This document shows, in pieces, positions 1 through 10,247 of a stretch of 64,000 bases of DNA (positions are counted from its first letter, which is position 1; every line of letters starts with the position of its first letter). The DNA is from Streptomyces katrae (GTDB lineage Bacteria; Actinomycetota; Actinomycetes; Streptomycetales; Streptomycetaceae), in contig NZ_JNZY01000008.1 in the NCBI RefSeq assembly GCF_000717655.1, positions 162,373 to 226,372 of the forward strand, given 5' to 3'. Under the pieces are notes generated by a model, which made no database searches, was not told where the DNA came from, and was given only the letters and a program-made list of their open reading frames with translations. The translations under genes and the position numbers were made by a program.

Positions 1-54
1 GGAAGGGCGGGGCTGCCCCGTGCGTCGTGACCAGGAGCAGGGCGGTACGTGTCG

Positions 55-1410
55 TCAGACGGAGAGCAGGCGGGCGTCGCGGTCGGGGTTGATCAGCGTC
101 ACGGCGGCGGTTCCGCCCACCAGGAGCAAGGCACCGGTGATCAGGACCGCGTACTGGTAGCCCTCGGCACCGTGGGTGTCCACGAGGCTGCCGATCAGCG
201 TCGGGGCGATCAGACCGGCGGTGGTCACCACGGCATTCATGAGGCCCAGGGCGCCGCCGCGACGATTGGCGGGAGCCAGCTCCATGATGGTGGTGGCGGC
301 GATGCTGCCCATCGCTCCTGCGAGGCCGAATGCGCCGATCAGCAGCACGGCGGTCACGGCACCGGCCGGGGCGACGGGCAGGGCCAGGCAGGAGACTCCG
401 GAGGTGAGCAGAAGAGCGCCGCCGACCCCACCGCGGGCCCGTCGGCTCGTGATTCCGCGGCGCAGCATCCATCCGGTAAGGCCCGCTTGTGCGAGCACAA
501 GGATTCCGCTCAGACCCCAGAACAGCATCAGCAGCTGTGTGGACACGGCCGAGGAGTAGCCCAGCCCGTCACGAAGGTAGGAGGGGAGCCACACCAGGGC
601 GAAGGCGATCACCCAGTAGGTGCCGAAGTAGCCGATCGTGACACCGATCCAGGTGCGGGTCGCGAGGATTCGGCGGTACGGCATCTTGGGCTGTGGCTCG
701 CCGGCGGTCCCGGCCCCGGTCTCCTTGCCCGTCCCCGGCCCGTCGTCGGAGGCCGCCTCCCCCGGGGAGTCGTTGTCCGACGTGGCCGCGTACGGCCCCT
801 CTCCGCCGAAGGGGATCCACAGCAGCGTCCACACCACGCCGGTCAGCGCCACCGCGGCGACGGCCGAGCGCCAGCCGTGATGGTTGATCAACCACGTCAG
901 CGCGGGAGCCGCGACCAGGACTCCCAGCGTGATGCCCAGGACGATCAACGCCCCGGGCAGGTTGCGGCGGTGATCGGGGAACCAGGACAGGGTCGTCTGC
1001 TGGGCGACCGGGTAGGCGGGCCCCTCGGCGGCGCCGAGGAGAACACGTGAGGCGATGAGCACCGCGAGCCCTCCCCCGACGGCCAGTGGCGCCTGGGAGA
1101 CGGACCACAGGACAGCCATGATCAGCAGCAGCCACTTCAGCCGTACACGGTCGGCGAGCAGCCCCACCGCGGCGCCGGAGAGCGAGAACAGCAGGAAGAA
1201 GGCGCTGCTGGCGAGCCCGAAGGCCGATGCCGACAGGCCGAGGTCCTGCCGGATCTCCTCCGCGGCCAGACCGAGCACGGACTTGTCGGCGAAATTGATC
1301 ATCATGAAGACAACGAGCAGCGCCGTGACGATCCACGCGCGGCGTCTCGTTCTGCTCGGCGCCTTCGGGGCGCAGGCGGGCACAGCGGGTGCGACGTCGG
1401 TGTCGGTCAC
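55..1410 (-). CDS. MFS transporter, ACS-like
   Basis: A 451-residue major facilitator protein with about 12 hydrophobic segments. The first helix region carries NFADKSVLG, typical of the anion:cation symporter type of MFS carriers. The central cytoplasmic loop (about residues 205-240) is long, acidic and Gly/Ser-rich. It lies 56 bases downstream of the dioxygenase gene on the same strand, so the two are probably one transcript. The pairing suggests uptake of an organic acid or sulfonate-like compound that the dioxygenase oxidises; the substrate cannot be read from sequence. The ATG start fits the end of the dioxygenase gene. Confidence 0.9.
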   Translation of the reverse strand: MTDTDVAPAVPACAPKAPSRTRRRAWIVTALLVVFMMINFADKSVLGLAAEEIRQDLGLSASAFGLASSAFFLLFSLSGAAVGLLADRVRLKWLLLIMAVLWSVSQAPLAVGGGLAVLIASRVLLGAAEGPAYPVAQQTTLSWFPDHRRNLPGALIVLGITLGVLVAAPALTWLINHHGWRSAVAAVALTGVVWTLLWIPFGGEGPYAATSDNDSPGEAASDDGPGTGKETGAGTAGEPQPKMPYRRILATRTWIGVTIGYFGTYWVIAFALVWLPSYLRDGLGYSSAVSTQLLMLFWGLSGILVLAQAGLTGWMLRRGITSRRARGGVGGALLLTSGVSCLALPVAPAGAVTAVLLIGAFGLAGAMGSIAATTIMELAPANRRGGALGLMNAVVTTAGLIAPTLIGSLVDTHGAEGYQYAVLITGALLLVGGTAAVTLINPDRDARLLSV

Positions 1411-1466
1411 AAGAGCTCCGCGGAGACTGGACGGGGAGGGGAGGGGAGGACGGGCCGGGAGCTCGA

Positions 1467-2390
1467 TCAGGAGAGCGGGACGCCGGCGATCGCGATGCGC
1501 TCCATGACACGGCGCTGCGGGAAGTAGTCGTTGATCGCGTAGTGCTGGGTGGCGATGTTGTCCCAGATCGCGACGGAGCCCGGCTGCCAGCGGAAGCGCA
1601 CCTGGTACTCGGGAATGCGGGCCTGGAGGACAAGCTCGCCCAGCAGTTCGCGGCTTTCCACGTCCGACAGGCCGAGGATCCGGGTGGTGAAGGGCTCGTT
1701 GACATAGAGCAGCTTGCGGCCGGTGCGCGGGTGGCGGACGACCACCGGATGCTCGACGGCCGGCAGGTTCTCACGGTGCGCCGCGAGCTGGGCCTCCGTC
1801 ATCAGCGACCCCCAACTGGGCACCCAGTCGTGCACTGCGGTGAGGCCTTCGATGCGCTCCTTCATGGACTCGGTGAGGTTGTCGTAGGCGGCCGCCATGT
1901 CGGCCCACATGGTGTCGCCGCCAGCGGACGGGACCTCGACGGCGCGGAGGACGGAGCCGAGTGCCGGCGCGGCCATGAACGAGTGGTCGCTGTGCCAGAT
2001 GTTCTCGGTGCCCATCGCCATGGCGTCCTTGGCCAGACGGGAGACGCCGACGGTGTTGCCCTTGGGGAAGAAGGGGTTCGGCTCCGGCTCGCCCCACAGT
2101 CCGGAGAAGGCGAGTTGGGCCTGCGGGTCGAAGGCGTGCTGGTCGCGGAAGAACAGCACCTTCCACTCGAGCAGGGCCTGCCTGAGCTCCGCCACGAGGT
2201 CCTCGCCGATCGGGAGCGAGAGATCGACGCCCTCGACCTCGGCGCCGATGTGCGGCGTGAGCGGGCAGACGTCCAGAAGGAGGTAGTCGGGCTGCTCCGC
2301 GCCCGGCGCGATGCGGTCCAGTGTGCGCTTCCCGTAGTGCATGAGCGGCTTGTCGAGCGCAGGGACGGGGGTGGTGACGGCGCTGTCCAT
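1467..2390 (-). CDS. TauD/TfdA family Fe(II)/2-oxoglutarate dioxygenase
   Basis: A 307-residue TauD/TfdA-type dioxygenase. The iron ligands are visible as H123-x-D125 (WHSDHS) and the distal H283 (ATQHYAIND), with R294 placed to bind 2-oxoglutarate. Family members couple 2-oxoglutarate decarboxylation to hydroxylation of taurine, alkyl sulfates, 2,4-D or similar acids; which one applies here is not known. The length is normal. It lies between a TetR gene upstream and an MFS transporter gene downstream, all on the minus strand, suggesting a small regulated catabolic unit. Confidence 0.9.
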   Translation of the reverse strand: MDSAVTTPVPALDKPLMHYGKRTLDRIAPGAEQPDYLLLDVCPLTPHIGAEVEGVDLSLPIGEDLVAELRQALLEWKVLFFRDQHAFDPQAQLAFSGLWGEPEPNPFFPKGNTVGVSRLAKDAMAMGTENIWHSDHSFMAAPALGSVLRAVEVPSAGGDTMWADMAAAYDNLTESMKERIEGLTAVHDWVPSWGSLMTEAQLAAHRENLPAVEHPVVVRHPRTGRKLLYVNEPFTTRILGLSDVESRELLGELVLQARIPEYQVRFRWQPGSVAIWDNIATQHYAINDYFPQRRVMERIAIAGVPLS

Positions 2391-2399
2391 GAGGCCTCC

Positions 2400-2437
2400 G
2401 TAACGAGACGGAAAATCGTTACCGGAAGTATCGTTAT
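2400..2437. promoter_or_regulatory. Inverted repeat, candidate TetR operator
   Basis: GTAACGA (2400-2406) and TCGTTAC (2416-2422) form a 7-base inverted repeat with a 9-base spacer. TCGTTA occurs a third time at 2431-2436, exactly 15 bases after the second. The block sits 10 bases upstream of the dioxygenase ATG, where a repressor would block transcription. The flanking TetR gene is the obvious candidate binder; this is an inference. Confidence 0.55.
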
Positions 2438-2482
2438 TGAGTCATGGAGAGGCAAGAGACCTGGTGGCACGAAAATATGAAG

Positions 2483-2505
2483 CCGGAGGCCGGAGGCCGG
2501 AGGCC
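2483..2505. repeat. Short tandem repeat, 7-bp unit
   Basis: Three perfect copies of CCGGAGG lie head to tail, followed by degenerate copies up to the stop codon of the TetR gene at 2535. No function is evident. Confidence 0.6.
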
Positions 2506-2534
2506 AGAAGCCGGAAGCGGTCAGCCGGAAGCCG

Positions 2535-3137
2535 TCAGCCGCCCGCGCTGACCGCCCGGGCTACGAGATCGACCAGCGCGTCCACGAAGCGGGCATCCGG
2601 CAGCTCCTGCTCACCGATCAGCCGGAAGAGCAGTGGTGCGGCCACCAGGGTGGCCGCAGCCCGGACGTCGGTGCCCGGGTCCACGTCACCACGGGCGATC
2701 CCCCGTTCGAGGATGCGCCTCGTCTCGCTCGTGATCCGCTCGGTGTACTCCGCGTACTGGGCCCGGCCCGCCCCGATCTCGGCCGCCGCACCGATGAGGC
2801 CCGCGATCAGCCGGTCGGAACCCGGCAGCCGGTAGGCCTCCAGGCGAGCGGTGAGCACGAAGCGGAGCTCCGTGCGGAAGTCGCCCAGATCAGGCACCGA
2901 CAGGACGCCGATACGCGTCTCGGCAGCGGCGATGATCAGCTCCTGCTTGGTGGGCCAACGCCGGTAGATGGCGGGCTTGCTCACCCCGGCCCTCGCGGCC
3001 ACGGCGTCCATCGTGACCGCCTCGATCCCCTGCTCGGTGACCAGTTCCACGACCGCATTGAGGACGGCTCCGGTGACCCGCTCCTCCCTCGGTCGCCCCG
3101 GTCCCCGCTCCGTACCGCGCGACTGCGTATCCACCAT
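2535..3137 (-). CDS. TetR family transcriptional regulator
   Basis: A 200-residue TetR/AcrR-type repressor. The N-terminal helix-turn-helix is clear (GIEAVTMDAVAARAGVSKPAIYRRW in pieces, about residues 36-60), followed by an all-helical ligand domain of the type with a TetR C-terminal 'ARFVDALVDLV' tail. It probably controls the dioxygenase and MFS genes downstream on the same strand and perhaps itself. The ligand is unknown. Confidence 0.9.
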   Translation of the reverse strand: MVDTQSRGTERGPGRPREERVTGAVLNAVVELVTEQGIEAVTMDAVAARAGVSKPAIYRRWPTKQELIIAAAETRIGVLSVPDLGDFRTELRFVLTARLEAYRLPGSDRLIAGLIGAAAEIGAGRAQYAEYTERITSETRRILERGIARGDVDPGTDVRAAATLVAAPLLFRLIGEQELPDARFVDALVDLVARAVSAGG

Positions 3138-3432
3138 GCACCCGAGCCTACGATCCCCACCGAACCATGCGGACCAGGGGTGCGGGGCGACCGACGTTCA
3201 GTGGGGGACCAGTCGCCCGGAGCCGATGGGCTGACTCGCGAGTAATGGGGTGTGCGGCCTGAGGTTCGACTGCGTGTGACCACCGGCGCTTCCGGAGGGC
3301 GACGGCGTGCCTGCGGCAGGCCCTCATCCGTGTTGCCGCCGCATCTGGGCGGGGGTGTACTGTGACGAACGGTTGAACGTGTTCAGTTTCAAGATCGTCC
3401 GGTACTCCCGGAGCGAGCAGGGGGAATGTGCA

Positions 3433-3864
3433 GTGGTGCGGAAGATGACGGGCAGGCGGCTCCTGTGCGTCGCGGGGTACGCGACAACCGCCCAGTACGC
3501 GGCCATCGGCACCGCCCTGATCGCACTGTCCCTGGTCACCGAGGGGCTGCCCATCGAGCGCAGCGACTGGCTGTACTCGCTGGTGTGGCTCGCCTGCCTC
3601 AGCGCCGTCCTGGGGCTGGCCCAGGCCTTGCTGTTCGCCACTCCGACGGCCTTGATCGGCGAAGCCCTGGCCCGGCGGCTGCCAGGCGGCCGGATTCTGT
3701 GGCACCTGGCACCCGTCCCCCTCCTGCCGCTCATCCCGGCCGCCGTCGCCTACTCCTTCGACGGCGCGGCCTGGCAGTGGTGGGCCTACCTGACCCTGCT
3801 GGGTTGTGTCCCCGCTGTGGCAGCGGGGCGGGTTCGGATCCCGGCCGCCCTGTTCGCCTCCTAG
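3433..3864 (+). CDS. Small four-helix integral membrane protein
   Basis: A membrane protein of about 143 residues with four hydrophobic segments and short loops. I place the start at GTG 3433 because a purine-rich GGGGGA lies 7 bases upstream (3420-3425); GTG 3436 and ATG 3445 are in-frame alternatives. A longer upstream reading is Arg/Cys-rich and unlikely to be coding. I do not recognise the family. No same-strand neighbour suggests an operon. Confidence 0.65.
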   Translation: MVRKMTGRRLLCVAGYATTAQYAAIGTALIALSLVTEGLPIERSDWLYSLVWLACLSAVLGLAQALLFATPTALIGEALARRLPGGRILWHLAPVPLLPLIPAAVAYSFDGAAWQWWAYLTLLGCVPAVAAGRVRIPAALFAS

Positions 3865-3872
3865 GAGACGTA

Positions 3873-3896
3873 GGGCCTGTCCGACGGATCAGGCCC
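3873..3896 (+). terminator. Hairpin after the small membrane protein
   Basis: GGGCCTG and CAGGCCC pair over a 10-base loop 8 bases after the stop codon. There is no T-tract, as is common for Streptomyces terminators. Confidence 0.4.
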
Positions 3897-4404
3897 TGGT
3901 GCCTCTCCAGCAGGGCTTCGGGCTTGGTCATCGTTCAGGCAGTCCTTGCCTGCGACGGCGAAGCACCGCGGGCGCTGTTCCTTGACCCAGGATCTGCGGG
4001 CGACCTGCTCGTGCCGTGGCGATGGCGCCTTCGGGCGCAACGCCCGAAGAGCGGGCAACGACCTGTCCGGATGGTCAATGTCCGCCTCTCCTTCCCTTCA
4101 GCAACCATGCTCACGTCGTCAGCGGTGAGGCAGGCGGCCAGCAGGCTCTCCTGGCTCGGGCCCTGTTGGACGCGAGCCATCAGTGCCTCGGGCTTTGGCC
4201 GCCACCACGCGGGCGTCACTCCGCGCCCGCCTCACAGCACCGAACCGAATGACGGAACGAGCGCGTTGCCCGCATACCGCTGCAACTACCCCAGACGGCC
4301 CAGCGAGAAGATGGATGCAATCGGCAACAACCTGTGACCGTCAGCGCGTCCCATCGGGAGCTCCCCCCACAGGGCGACCCCGCTCCTCTGTTGGAGCGTG
4401 CCTT
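3897..4404. other. About 500 bases without a convincing gene
   Basis: The only protein-like reading is on the minus strand from GTG 4219 to 3935 (94 residues). Its middle part has mixed amino acid composition but its ends are Arg/Ser-rich and it has no clear ribosome site. It may be the remnant of a gene. I see no repeat or RNA gene. Confidence 0.3.
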
Positions 4405-5389
<985 letters not shown>

Positions 5390-6568
5390 TCACTCCTTGC
5401 TCAGCCGCACCGTGTCTCCCGTCCGTCCGCCCGCGAGGACGTCGATGCGCACGCCGGTCGCGGGGTCGGTGAAGCTCTGGCCGGGTGCGTACGCGGCCAG
5501 GTCCAGCGGGGTGCAGCCGGTGGGCGGGGTCGTGGTCGGGTTCGCATTCGTGATCCGGACCGGACCCTCGCCGGTCCTGGCGGCGGAGTCGACCTTGTAG
5601 ATGAGGACGCCGGTGGAGCAGGCGGCCGCGTCATTTCCCTCGGTACGGCGGGATTCCGCCACGTAGGCCGTCGTCTCGCCGGTCCGCACCACGGCGATCT
5701 TGGTTCCGCCGGGCCGTTCCACCGAGGTCAGCCGCACCGTACGGCGACCGGACGCGGGCAGGCAGGCGACCTGGTCGTCGCGGGTCCAGCCGAGCTTCCA
5801 CGAGTGCCAGCCGAGGTGCTGCGGGGCGTGGCCGGCGATGTTGCCCATGACGTCCCAGCCGCCCACGTACTGGTGGGTGGCGCCGGTGAACGAGTACAGG
5901 TCGGGGAGCCCGAACGTATGGGCGGTCTCGTGGGCCACGACCTTGTGCCCCCAGCGCCACATGTCCTGTCCGAAAGTGACGGCCCATTTGAGGCGGGTGC
6001 CGTCGGCGGTGATGCCGGGTGCCGACGGGTCGTACAGGTAGGTCGGTGAGAAGGGGATGGCGGTCGCCGTCCTGGCGGGGACGACATAGACCATGTCGTA
6101 GCGGGAGAAGTCCGCGTAAGGGTCGGCGGCCGTGATCGCGTCGCGGAGGTACTTCTCGTGGGCCTCGAAGGTGAGGCCGCGCGCGAAGCCGTAGGAGGTG
6201 GACTCGGCGGGCATCCGGATCCAGCGGTGCAGTGACGTGTTGTCCAGTCGCAGACGGCCGTAGCTCGCGCGGCCCATCCAGTCGGCGGCCGGGGCGAGGT
6301 GAGCGGCGTAAGGCTCGGTGGAGTCGGCGGCCGGGGCGTCGGGGAAGTCGACGTACAGCGTCAGGACGCGGCGGGTTCCGGTGGCGGGCTGGAACTGGGT
6401 CCGGTCGGTGTCGCGGCCCTCGTCCGTCCAGCCGGTCCGGCCGGGGAGGGCGCAGCCGGCGGCCGGGGGCGGCGAGCCGGGGGCAGCGGCCGCGGTGGGG
6501 GCGGACAGGCAGGAGATGAGGGCGACGGCTGCGGCGAGTGGCTGCACGCGGTGGAGCGGGGTGGTCAT
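5390..6568 (-). CDS. Secreted M6-like zinc metalloprotease
   Basis: A 392-residue exported protein with a signal peptide (about residues 1-29, ending in an Ala-rich stretch). The zinc site is HETAH at 213-217 followed by TFGLPDLY, a pattern of M6/immune-inhibitor-like peptidases. The C-terminal 90 residues, from about TTAYVAESR to the end, form a beta-rich module. A degenerate second copy of this C-terminal part lies at 9930-10245. It is expected to act outside the cell on proteins. Its stop lies downstream of the S33 peptidase gene on the same strand, so both may be transcribed together. Confidence 0.85.
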   Translation of the reverse strand: MTTPLHRVQPLAAAVALISCLSAPTAAAAPGSPPPAAGCALPGRTGWTDEGRDTDRTQFQPATGTRRVLTLYVDFPDAPAADSTEPYAAHLAPAADWMGRASYGRLRLDNTSLHRWIRMPAESTSYGFARGLTFEAHEKYLRDAITAADPYADFSRYDMVYVVPARTATAIPFSPTYLYDPSAPGITADGTRLKWAVTFGQDMWRWGHKVVAHETAHTFGLPDLYSFTGATHQYVGGWDVMGNIAGHAPQHLGWHSWKLGWTRDDQVACLPASGRRTVRLTSVERPGGTKIAVVRTGETTAYVAESRRTEGNDAAACSTGVLIYKVDSAARTGEGPVRITNANPTTTPPTGCTPLDLAAYAPGQSFTDPATGVRIDVLAGGRTGDTVRLSKE

Positions 6569-6631
6569 GTCTCTCCCGTCGGTGGCAGGCTGAGGGGTTA
6601 CGCGGGCGGGTGGGAAGGAGCTGCGAGGGCG

Positions 6632-7897
6632 CTATGCGCGACCCGCGGCCAGGTCCATCAGGCGGGACAGCACACGGCCGCCGGAGGCGGTGACGCCGTC
6701 GTGCTCCCATTCGTTGGTGACCCATACCCGGGTGGCGCCGACCTCGCGCGCGGTGCGCAGGGAGAGCCCGGCGTCCACGTACATGTCGTCGTGGTAGACG
6801 AGTGCGGCGAGTGGGACCCGGTTGGCGGCGAGGCGGCGGGGGTCGTACAACGGTGGCCAGTCGGGGCGTTGGGCGAGCAGATCTGCGGCGTCCGCGAAGG
6901 GGCGCAGGCCTTTGACCTCTCGGAACATCCAGGGGTAGATCATTTCTCCGGTGAGCAGGAGGGGGTCGGCGTCCTCGGTGAACTCGGGGAAGGCCGCCAA
7001 CGCCCTGGACGCCGCCCAGCCCGTCGGCCCCGCGCCTTGGCCGTACAGGGTCTCCTGCATGACGGCGAAGAGCGGGTTGTCGGTGAAGCCGGTCAGTGTC
7101 ATCACCTGGTGCAGGAACGTGTCGGTCAGCTTCGCTTCGCGGTCAAGGGATTCGTCGAGGAGCCAGTGGATCCGCTCGAAGCCGTCGCCCATGCCGAGGA
7201 CGAGGCCCAGCGTGCGCAGGCGGCGGGGGGTGAGCCGGTCTCCGTCGGGCAGGCGCACATCGGTGGCAGCGAGGAGGCGGGCGATCTCGCGCAGCCGGGC
7301 TGCGTCGTCGGGGTAGCGGGCGTAGAAGTCGAGGACGCGGTCCCGCACCCGGGGGTAGGTGCGGGCGTAGACGTCTTCGGCGGTGGCCGAGAGGCCCGGC
7401 AGGCCGCCGGTCACGTAGCACGCCCGCAGCCCTTCGGGCGCCTGGGAGAGATAGGTGAGGGTGATGAAGCCGCCGTAGCTCTGGCCGAGGGTCTCCCAGG
7501 GCTCGTCGCCGCACAGCTGTCGGCGGATCAGTTCGGCGTCCGCGACGATCGAGTCGGCGCGGAAGTGGCCGAGATGGCCGGCCAGCCGGGCCGGTGAAGC
7601 GAAGCGGGAGGCGGCCTGGGCGGTAACGGGAGTGGATCGGCCCGTGCCGCGCTGATCGAGGAGGAGGACCCGGTGGGTTTTGAGGGCCTGCGGCAACCAG
7701 CCGGGTGAATCGGCCGACGGCCTGGGCGACTTGCCACCGGGTCCACCCTGCAGATAGAGCAGCCAGGGCAGTTGCCGACCTGCCTGGCGCGCGGCGGTGA
7801 CCTCCCGGGCGAAAATCTGGAGGGTCGGACCGTGCGGGGCGGCGTGGTCCAGGGGGACGGTGAAGTCGTGGTCGACGGTCGCGTACGCAGGGTTCAT
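6632..7897 (-). CDS. Proline iminopeptidase-like S33 alpha/beta hydrolase
   Basis: A 421-residue alpha/beta hydrolase of the S33 aminopeptidase type. Visible are the oxyanion-loop signature QGGPGG (50-55), DQRGTGRS (81-88) and the nucleophile S140 in GQSYGG; the catalytic His is probably in EHDG near the C terminus. The family removes N-terminal proline from peptides. There is no signal peptide, so it is cytoplasmic. The start at 7897 is chosen for its AAGGGA site; a 48-residue longer reading is Arg-rich and runs into the promoter. It diverges from a peptide-binding lipoprotein gene, which suggests joint use of imported peptides. Confidence 0.88.
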   Translation of the reverse strand: MNPAYATVDHDFTVPLDHAAPHGPTLQIFAREVTAARQAGRQLPWLLYLQGGPGGKSPRPSADSPGWLPQALKTHRVLLLDQRGTGRSTPVTAQAASRFASPARLAGHLGHFRADSIVADAELIRRQLCGDEPWETLGQSYGGFITLTYLSQAPEGLRACYVTGGLPGLSATAEDVYARTYPRVRDRVLDFYARYPDDAARLREIARLLAATDVRLPDGDRLTPRRLRTLGLVLGMGDGFERIHWLLDESLDREAKLTDTFLHQVMTLTGFTDNPLFAVMQETLYGQGAGPTGWAASRALAAFPEFTEDADPLLLTGEMIYPWMFREVKGLRPFADAADLLAQRPDWPPLYDPRRLAANRVPLAALVYHDDMYVDAGLSLRTAREVGATRVWVTNEWEHDGVTASGGRVLSRLMDLAAGRA

Positions 7898-7933
7898 ACG
7901 GGGTCCCTTTCGCGGCCACCTGACCGCACAGTG

Positions 7934-8054
7934 ACGTGTGACATTGCGCGACAGCATGGCGCGGCCCAAGGTGACCGTGGAGCCCCCACTTACCCATAAC
8001 GCTGCGCTATGGACGCGCGACAATTGCGGGTGCCATTTCACATAACTATGTTAT
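7934..8054. promoter_or_regulatory. Divergent promoter region with LysR-type motifs
   Basis: Between the peptidase and the binding-protein genes there are ACGTGTGACATT (7934-7945), the inverted repeat CCATA...TATGG (7995-8013), and CATTTCACATA (8034-8044) running into the palindrome ATAAC-TAT-GTTAT (8042-8054). ACGTGTGACATT and CATTTCACATA both recur together upstream of the nearby LysR gene, so this is a likely binding region of that regulator. Confidence 0.55.
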
Positions 8055-8107
8055 CGGTCACATTCCAGCCCCCGCGGGCTGCCCGACTGTTCACGGAGTG
8101 ACCACTG

Positions 8108-9862
8108 ATGAACAAGCGCACTCTCCACGCCGTCGCCAGCGCCCTGGCGGCGACCGTCACACTCGGCATGGCCGGCTGTTCCAGCGGCACCCACTCCGGC
8201 AGCAGTCAGCAGGACAAGGGCCAGAAGAACCCGGCACTCACCAACGCGGGGGCCATAGTCGGCGGCACTGCTCAGAAGGGCGGCACGCTGACCATCCTGT
8301 CCAACCAGGACTTCTCCCACCTCGACCCGGCCCGCAACTGGGTGATCGGAGACATGGACTTCGGCACCCGGCTGCTCTACCGCACGCTGGTCACGTACAA
8401 GGCGGAACCGGGCGCGAAGGGCGGCGAGCTCGTCCCCGACCTCGCCGAGGACCTGGGCGTCTCCTCCAACGGCGCCAAGACATGGACCTTCAAGCTCAAG
8501 AGGGGCCTCACGTACGAGGACGGCACCCCGATCACCGCACAGGACGTCAAGTACAACGTCGAGCGGTCCTTCTCCCCCGACCTGCCCGGCGGGCCGGACT
8601 ACGCCGCCCGCTACCTGGCCGGCGCCGACGGCTACCGGGGCCCCGCCCAGGGGCAGCACCTCGACTCCGTCAAGACCCCCGACGACCACACGATCGTCTT
8701 CGAACTCCGCAAGCCCTTCGCGGAATTCCCCAACGCCACCGTCCTGCCCACCTTCGCCCCGGTGCCAAGGGCCCAGGACAAGGGCCCCCAATACGACAGC
8801 CGGCCGTTCTCCTCGGGCCCCTACAAGATCGAGTCGTACGACCGGGACAAGCGACTGGTGCTGGTCCGCAACCCCCACTGGGACCCGGCTACGGACGTCG
8901 TGCGCAAGGCATACCCGGACAAGCTGGTCGTGGTGATGGGACTGAGGGCCAATCAGATCGACGACCGGCTCATCGCCTCGGAGGGCGTGGACGCCTCTGC
9001 AGTCTCCTGGGGCAAACTGCGCCCGGAGAGCACCCCCAAGGTGCTCACCAAGGCCGACGTCAAGGCGCGCCTGCTGGCCGAGTCCACCAACTGCACCGAG
9101 ATGGTGCAGATGCACACGGGCCGTGCACCCTTCGACGACATCAAGGTCCGCCAGGCCGTGCAGTACGCCCTGGACCGCGAAGCGGTGCTGACCGCCTCGG
9201 GCGGCCCGGCCCTCAACGACCTCACCACCGCACTCATGCCCGGCTCGCTCTTCGGCGGCAAGCAGCCCGACACCCTGGGGATCCCGGCCACGGGCGACGC
9301 GGAGAAGGCGAAGCAGCTCCTGAAGGAGGCGGGCAAGCCGGACGGGTTCACGACCACCATCACCGTCTCCAACGGGGACAAGGGGGTTGCCGAGGCGATC
9401 CAGCAGTCCCTGGGCCGGGCGGGAATCAAGGTGACGATCGACGCCGTCGACCCGTCGGCCTTCTACGACACCATCGGTGACACCAAGAACCGCAGCGACC
9501 TCGTCTACACCGGCTGGTGCCCCGACTACCCCTCCGGCTCCACCTTCCTGCCCTTCGTCTTCGACGGCCGCTACATCAAGGAGAAGGGCAACTCCGGCAA
9601 TCACTCGCTCTTCCGCGACGAGGCGACGATGAAGCGGATGGACGAGATCGCCGACATGACCGACGCCGCGCAGGCCAACACGGCGTGGCGGCAGCTGGAC
9701 GGGGAGATCCTCGCCAAGGCCCCGACGGCGCCCGCCGTCATCGAGCGCATGCCGCTACTACTCGGCACCAACATCGCCGGCGCCTTCGGCCACACGTCCT
9801 TCGGCGGCCAGCTCGACTACGCCACGATCGGGCTCAAGGACCCGGCGAAGAGCGGCACCTGA
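8108..9862 (+). CDS. Peptide ABC transporter substrate-binding lipoprotein
   Basis: A 584-residue family 5 solute-binding protein (OppA/DppA type). It has a lipoprotein signal with lipobox LGMAGC near residue 22, then the usual TLTILSNQDFSHLDPA opening and the family 5 core. It should be anchored outside the membrane and deliver oligopeptides or similar ligands to an ABC permease. No permease or ATPase genes are adjacent, so it is an orphan binding protein that must share a transporter encoded elsewhere. It diverges from the S33 peptidase gene and is followed by a LysR gene. Confidence 0.92.
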   Translation: MNKRTLHAVASALAATVTLGMAGCSSGTHSGSSQQDKGQKNPALTNAGAIVGGTAQKGGTLTILSNQDFSHLDPARNWVIGDMDFGTRLLYRTLVTYKAEPGAKGGELVPDLAEDLGVSSNGAKTWTFKLKRGLTYEDGTPITAQDVKYNVERSFSPDLPGGPDYAARYLAGADGYRGPAQGQHLDSVKTPDDHTIVFELRKPFAEFPNATVLPTFAPVPRAQDKGPQYDSRPFSSGPYKIESYDRDKRLVLVRNPHWDPATDVVRKAYPDKLVVVMGLRANQIDDRLIASEGVDASAVSWGKLRPESTPKVLTKADVKARLLAESTNCTEMVQMHTGRAPFDDIKVRQAVQYALDREAVLTASGGPALNDLTTALMPGSLFGGKQPDTLGIPATGDAEKAKQLLKEAGKPDGFTTTITVSNGDKGVAEAIQQSLGRAGIKVTIDAVDPSAFYDTIGDTKNRSDLVYTGWCPDYPSGSTFLPFVFDGRYIKEKGNSGNHSLFRDEATMKRMDEIADMTDAAQANTAWRQLDGEILAKAPTAPAVIERMPLLLGTNIAGAFGHTSFGGQLDYATIGLKDPAKSGT

Positions 9863-9929
9863 GCCACCCCGCGCATTGCTCCCGGCTCCTTGGCACGGGG
9901 CCGGGGACGCTGCCGCGTCCGTGCCGCGC

Positions 9930-10245
9930 CTACGACTTCGTGACGCGTACGGTCTTCCGCCGTACCCGTCGGCGGCGAGCACGTCGATCCTCACTCCGGC
10001 CGCCACATCGGTGAACGACTCGTCGGCCCGGAACGGGGCGTCGTCCAGCGGGCGGCAGCCGCCGGCAGTTGCGGCGGCCGGCTTGGCGTCCATCACCCTA
10101 ACCACCGGCCCCTGGCCGGTCCGAACGGAGGCGTCGACCCGGTAGACAAGGGCGCCGGTCGAGCAGGAGCCCGCGTCCGCCTCGATCCCGCGCCTGGACT
10201 CGACGACGTACGCGGTCGTGGGCCTCATGGACGCACGACCTCCAG
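9930..10245 (-). pseudogene. C-terminal fragment of the M6-like metalloprotease
   Basis: About 100 codons align with the last 95 residues of the metalloprotease at 5390-6568 (shared TTAYV-ESRR, CSTG-L-Y-VD, SFTD-A-GVRIDVLA). The zinc site and everything before it are absent. The frame is broken near 10230 and again near 9955-9960, where a shift restores the ending KTVRVTKS and a stop at 9930-9932. It is a decayed paralogue or a duplicated tail, lying between the binding-protein gene and the LysR gene. Confidence 0.75.
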
Positions 10246-10247
10246 TA

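Noticed and set aside
1389-2480. Long plus-strand frame opposite the dioxygenase gene
   Set aside because: Arg/Gly/Val-rich mirror frame caused by GC3 bias; the minus strand has clear catalytic motifs.
3897-4330. Insertion sequence remnant
   Set aside because: No transposase motif and no matching terminal repeats with target duplication.
8051-9604. Long minus-strand frame opposite the binding-protein gene
   Set aside because: It is a shadow; the plus-strand lipoprotein has a lipobox and family similarity throughout.
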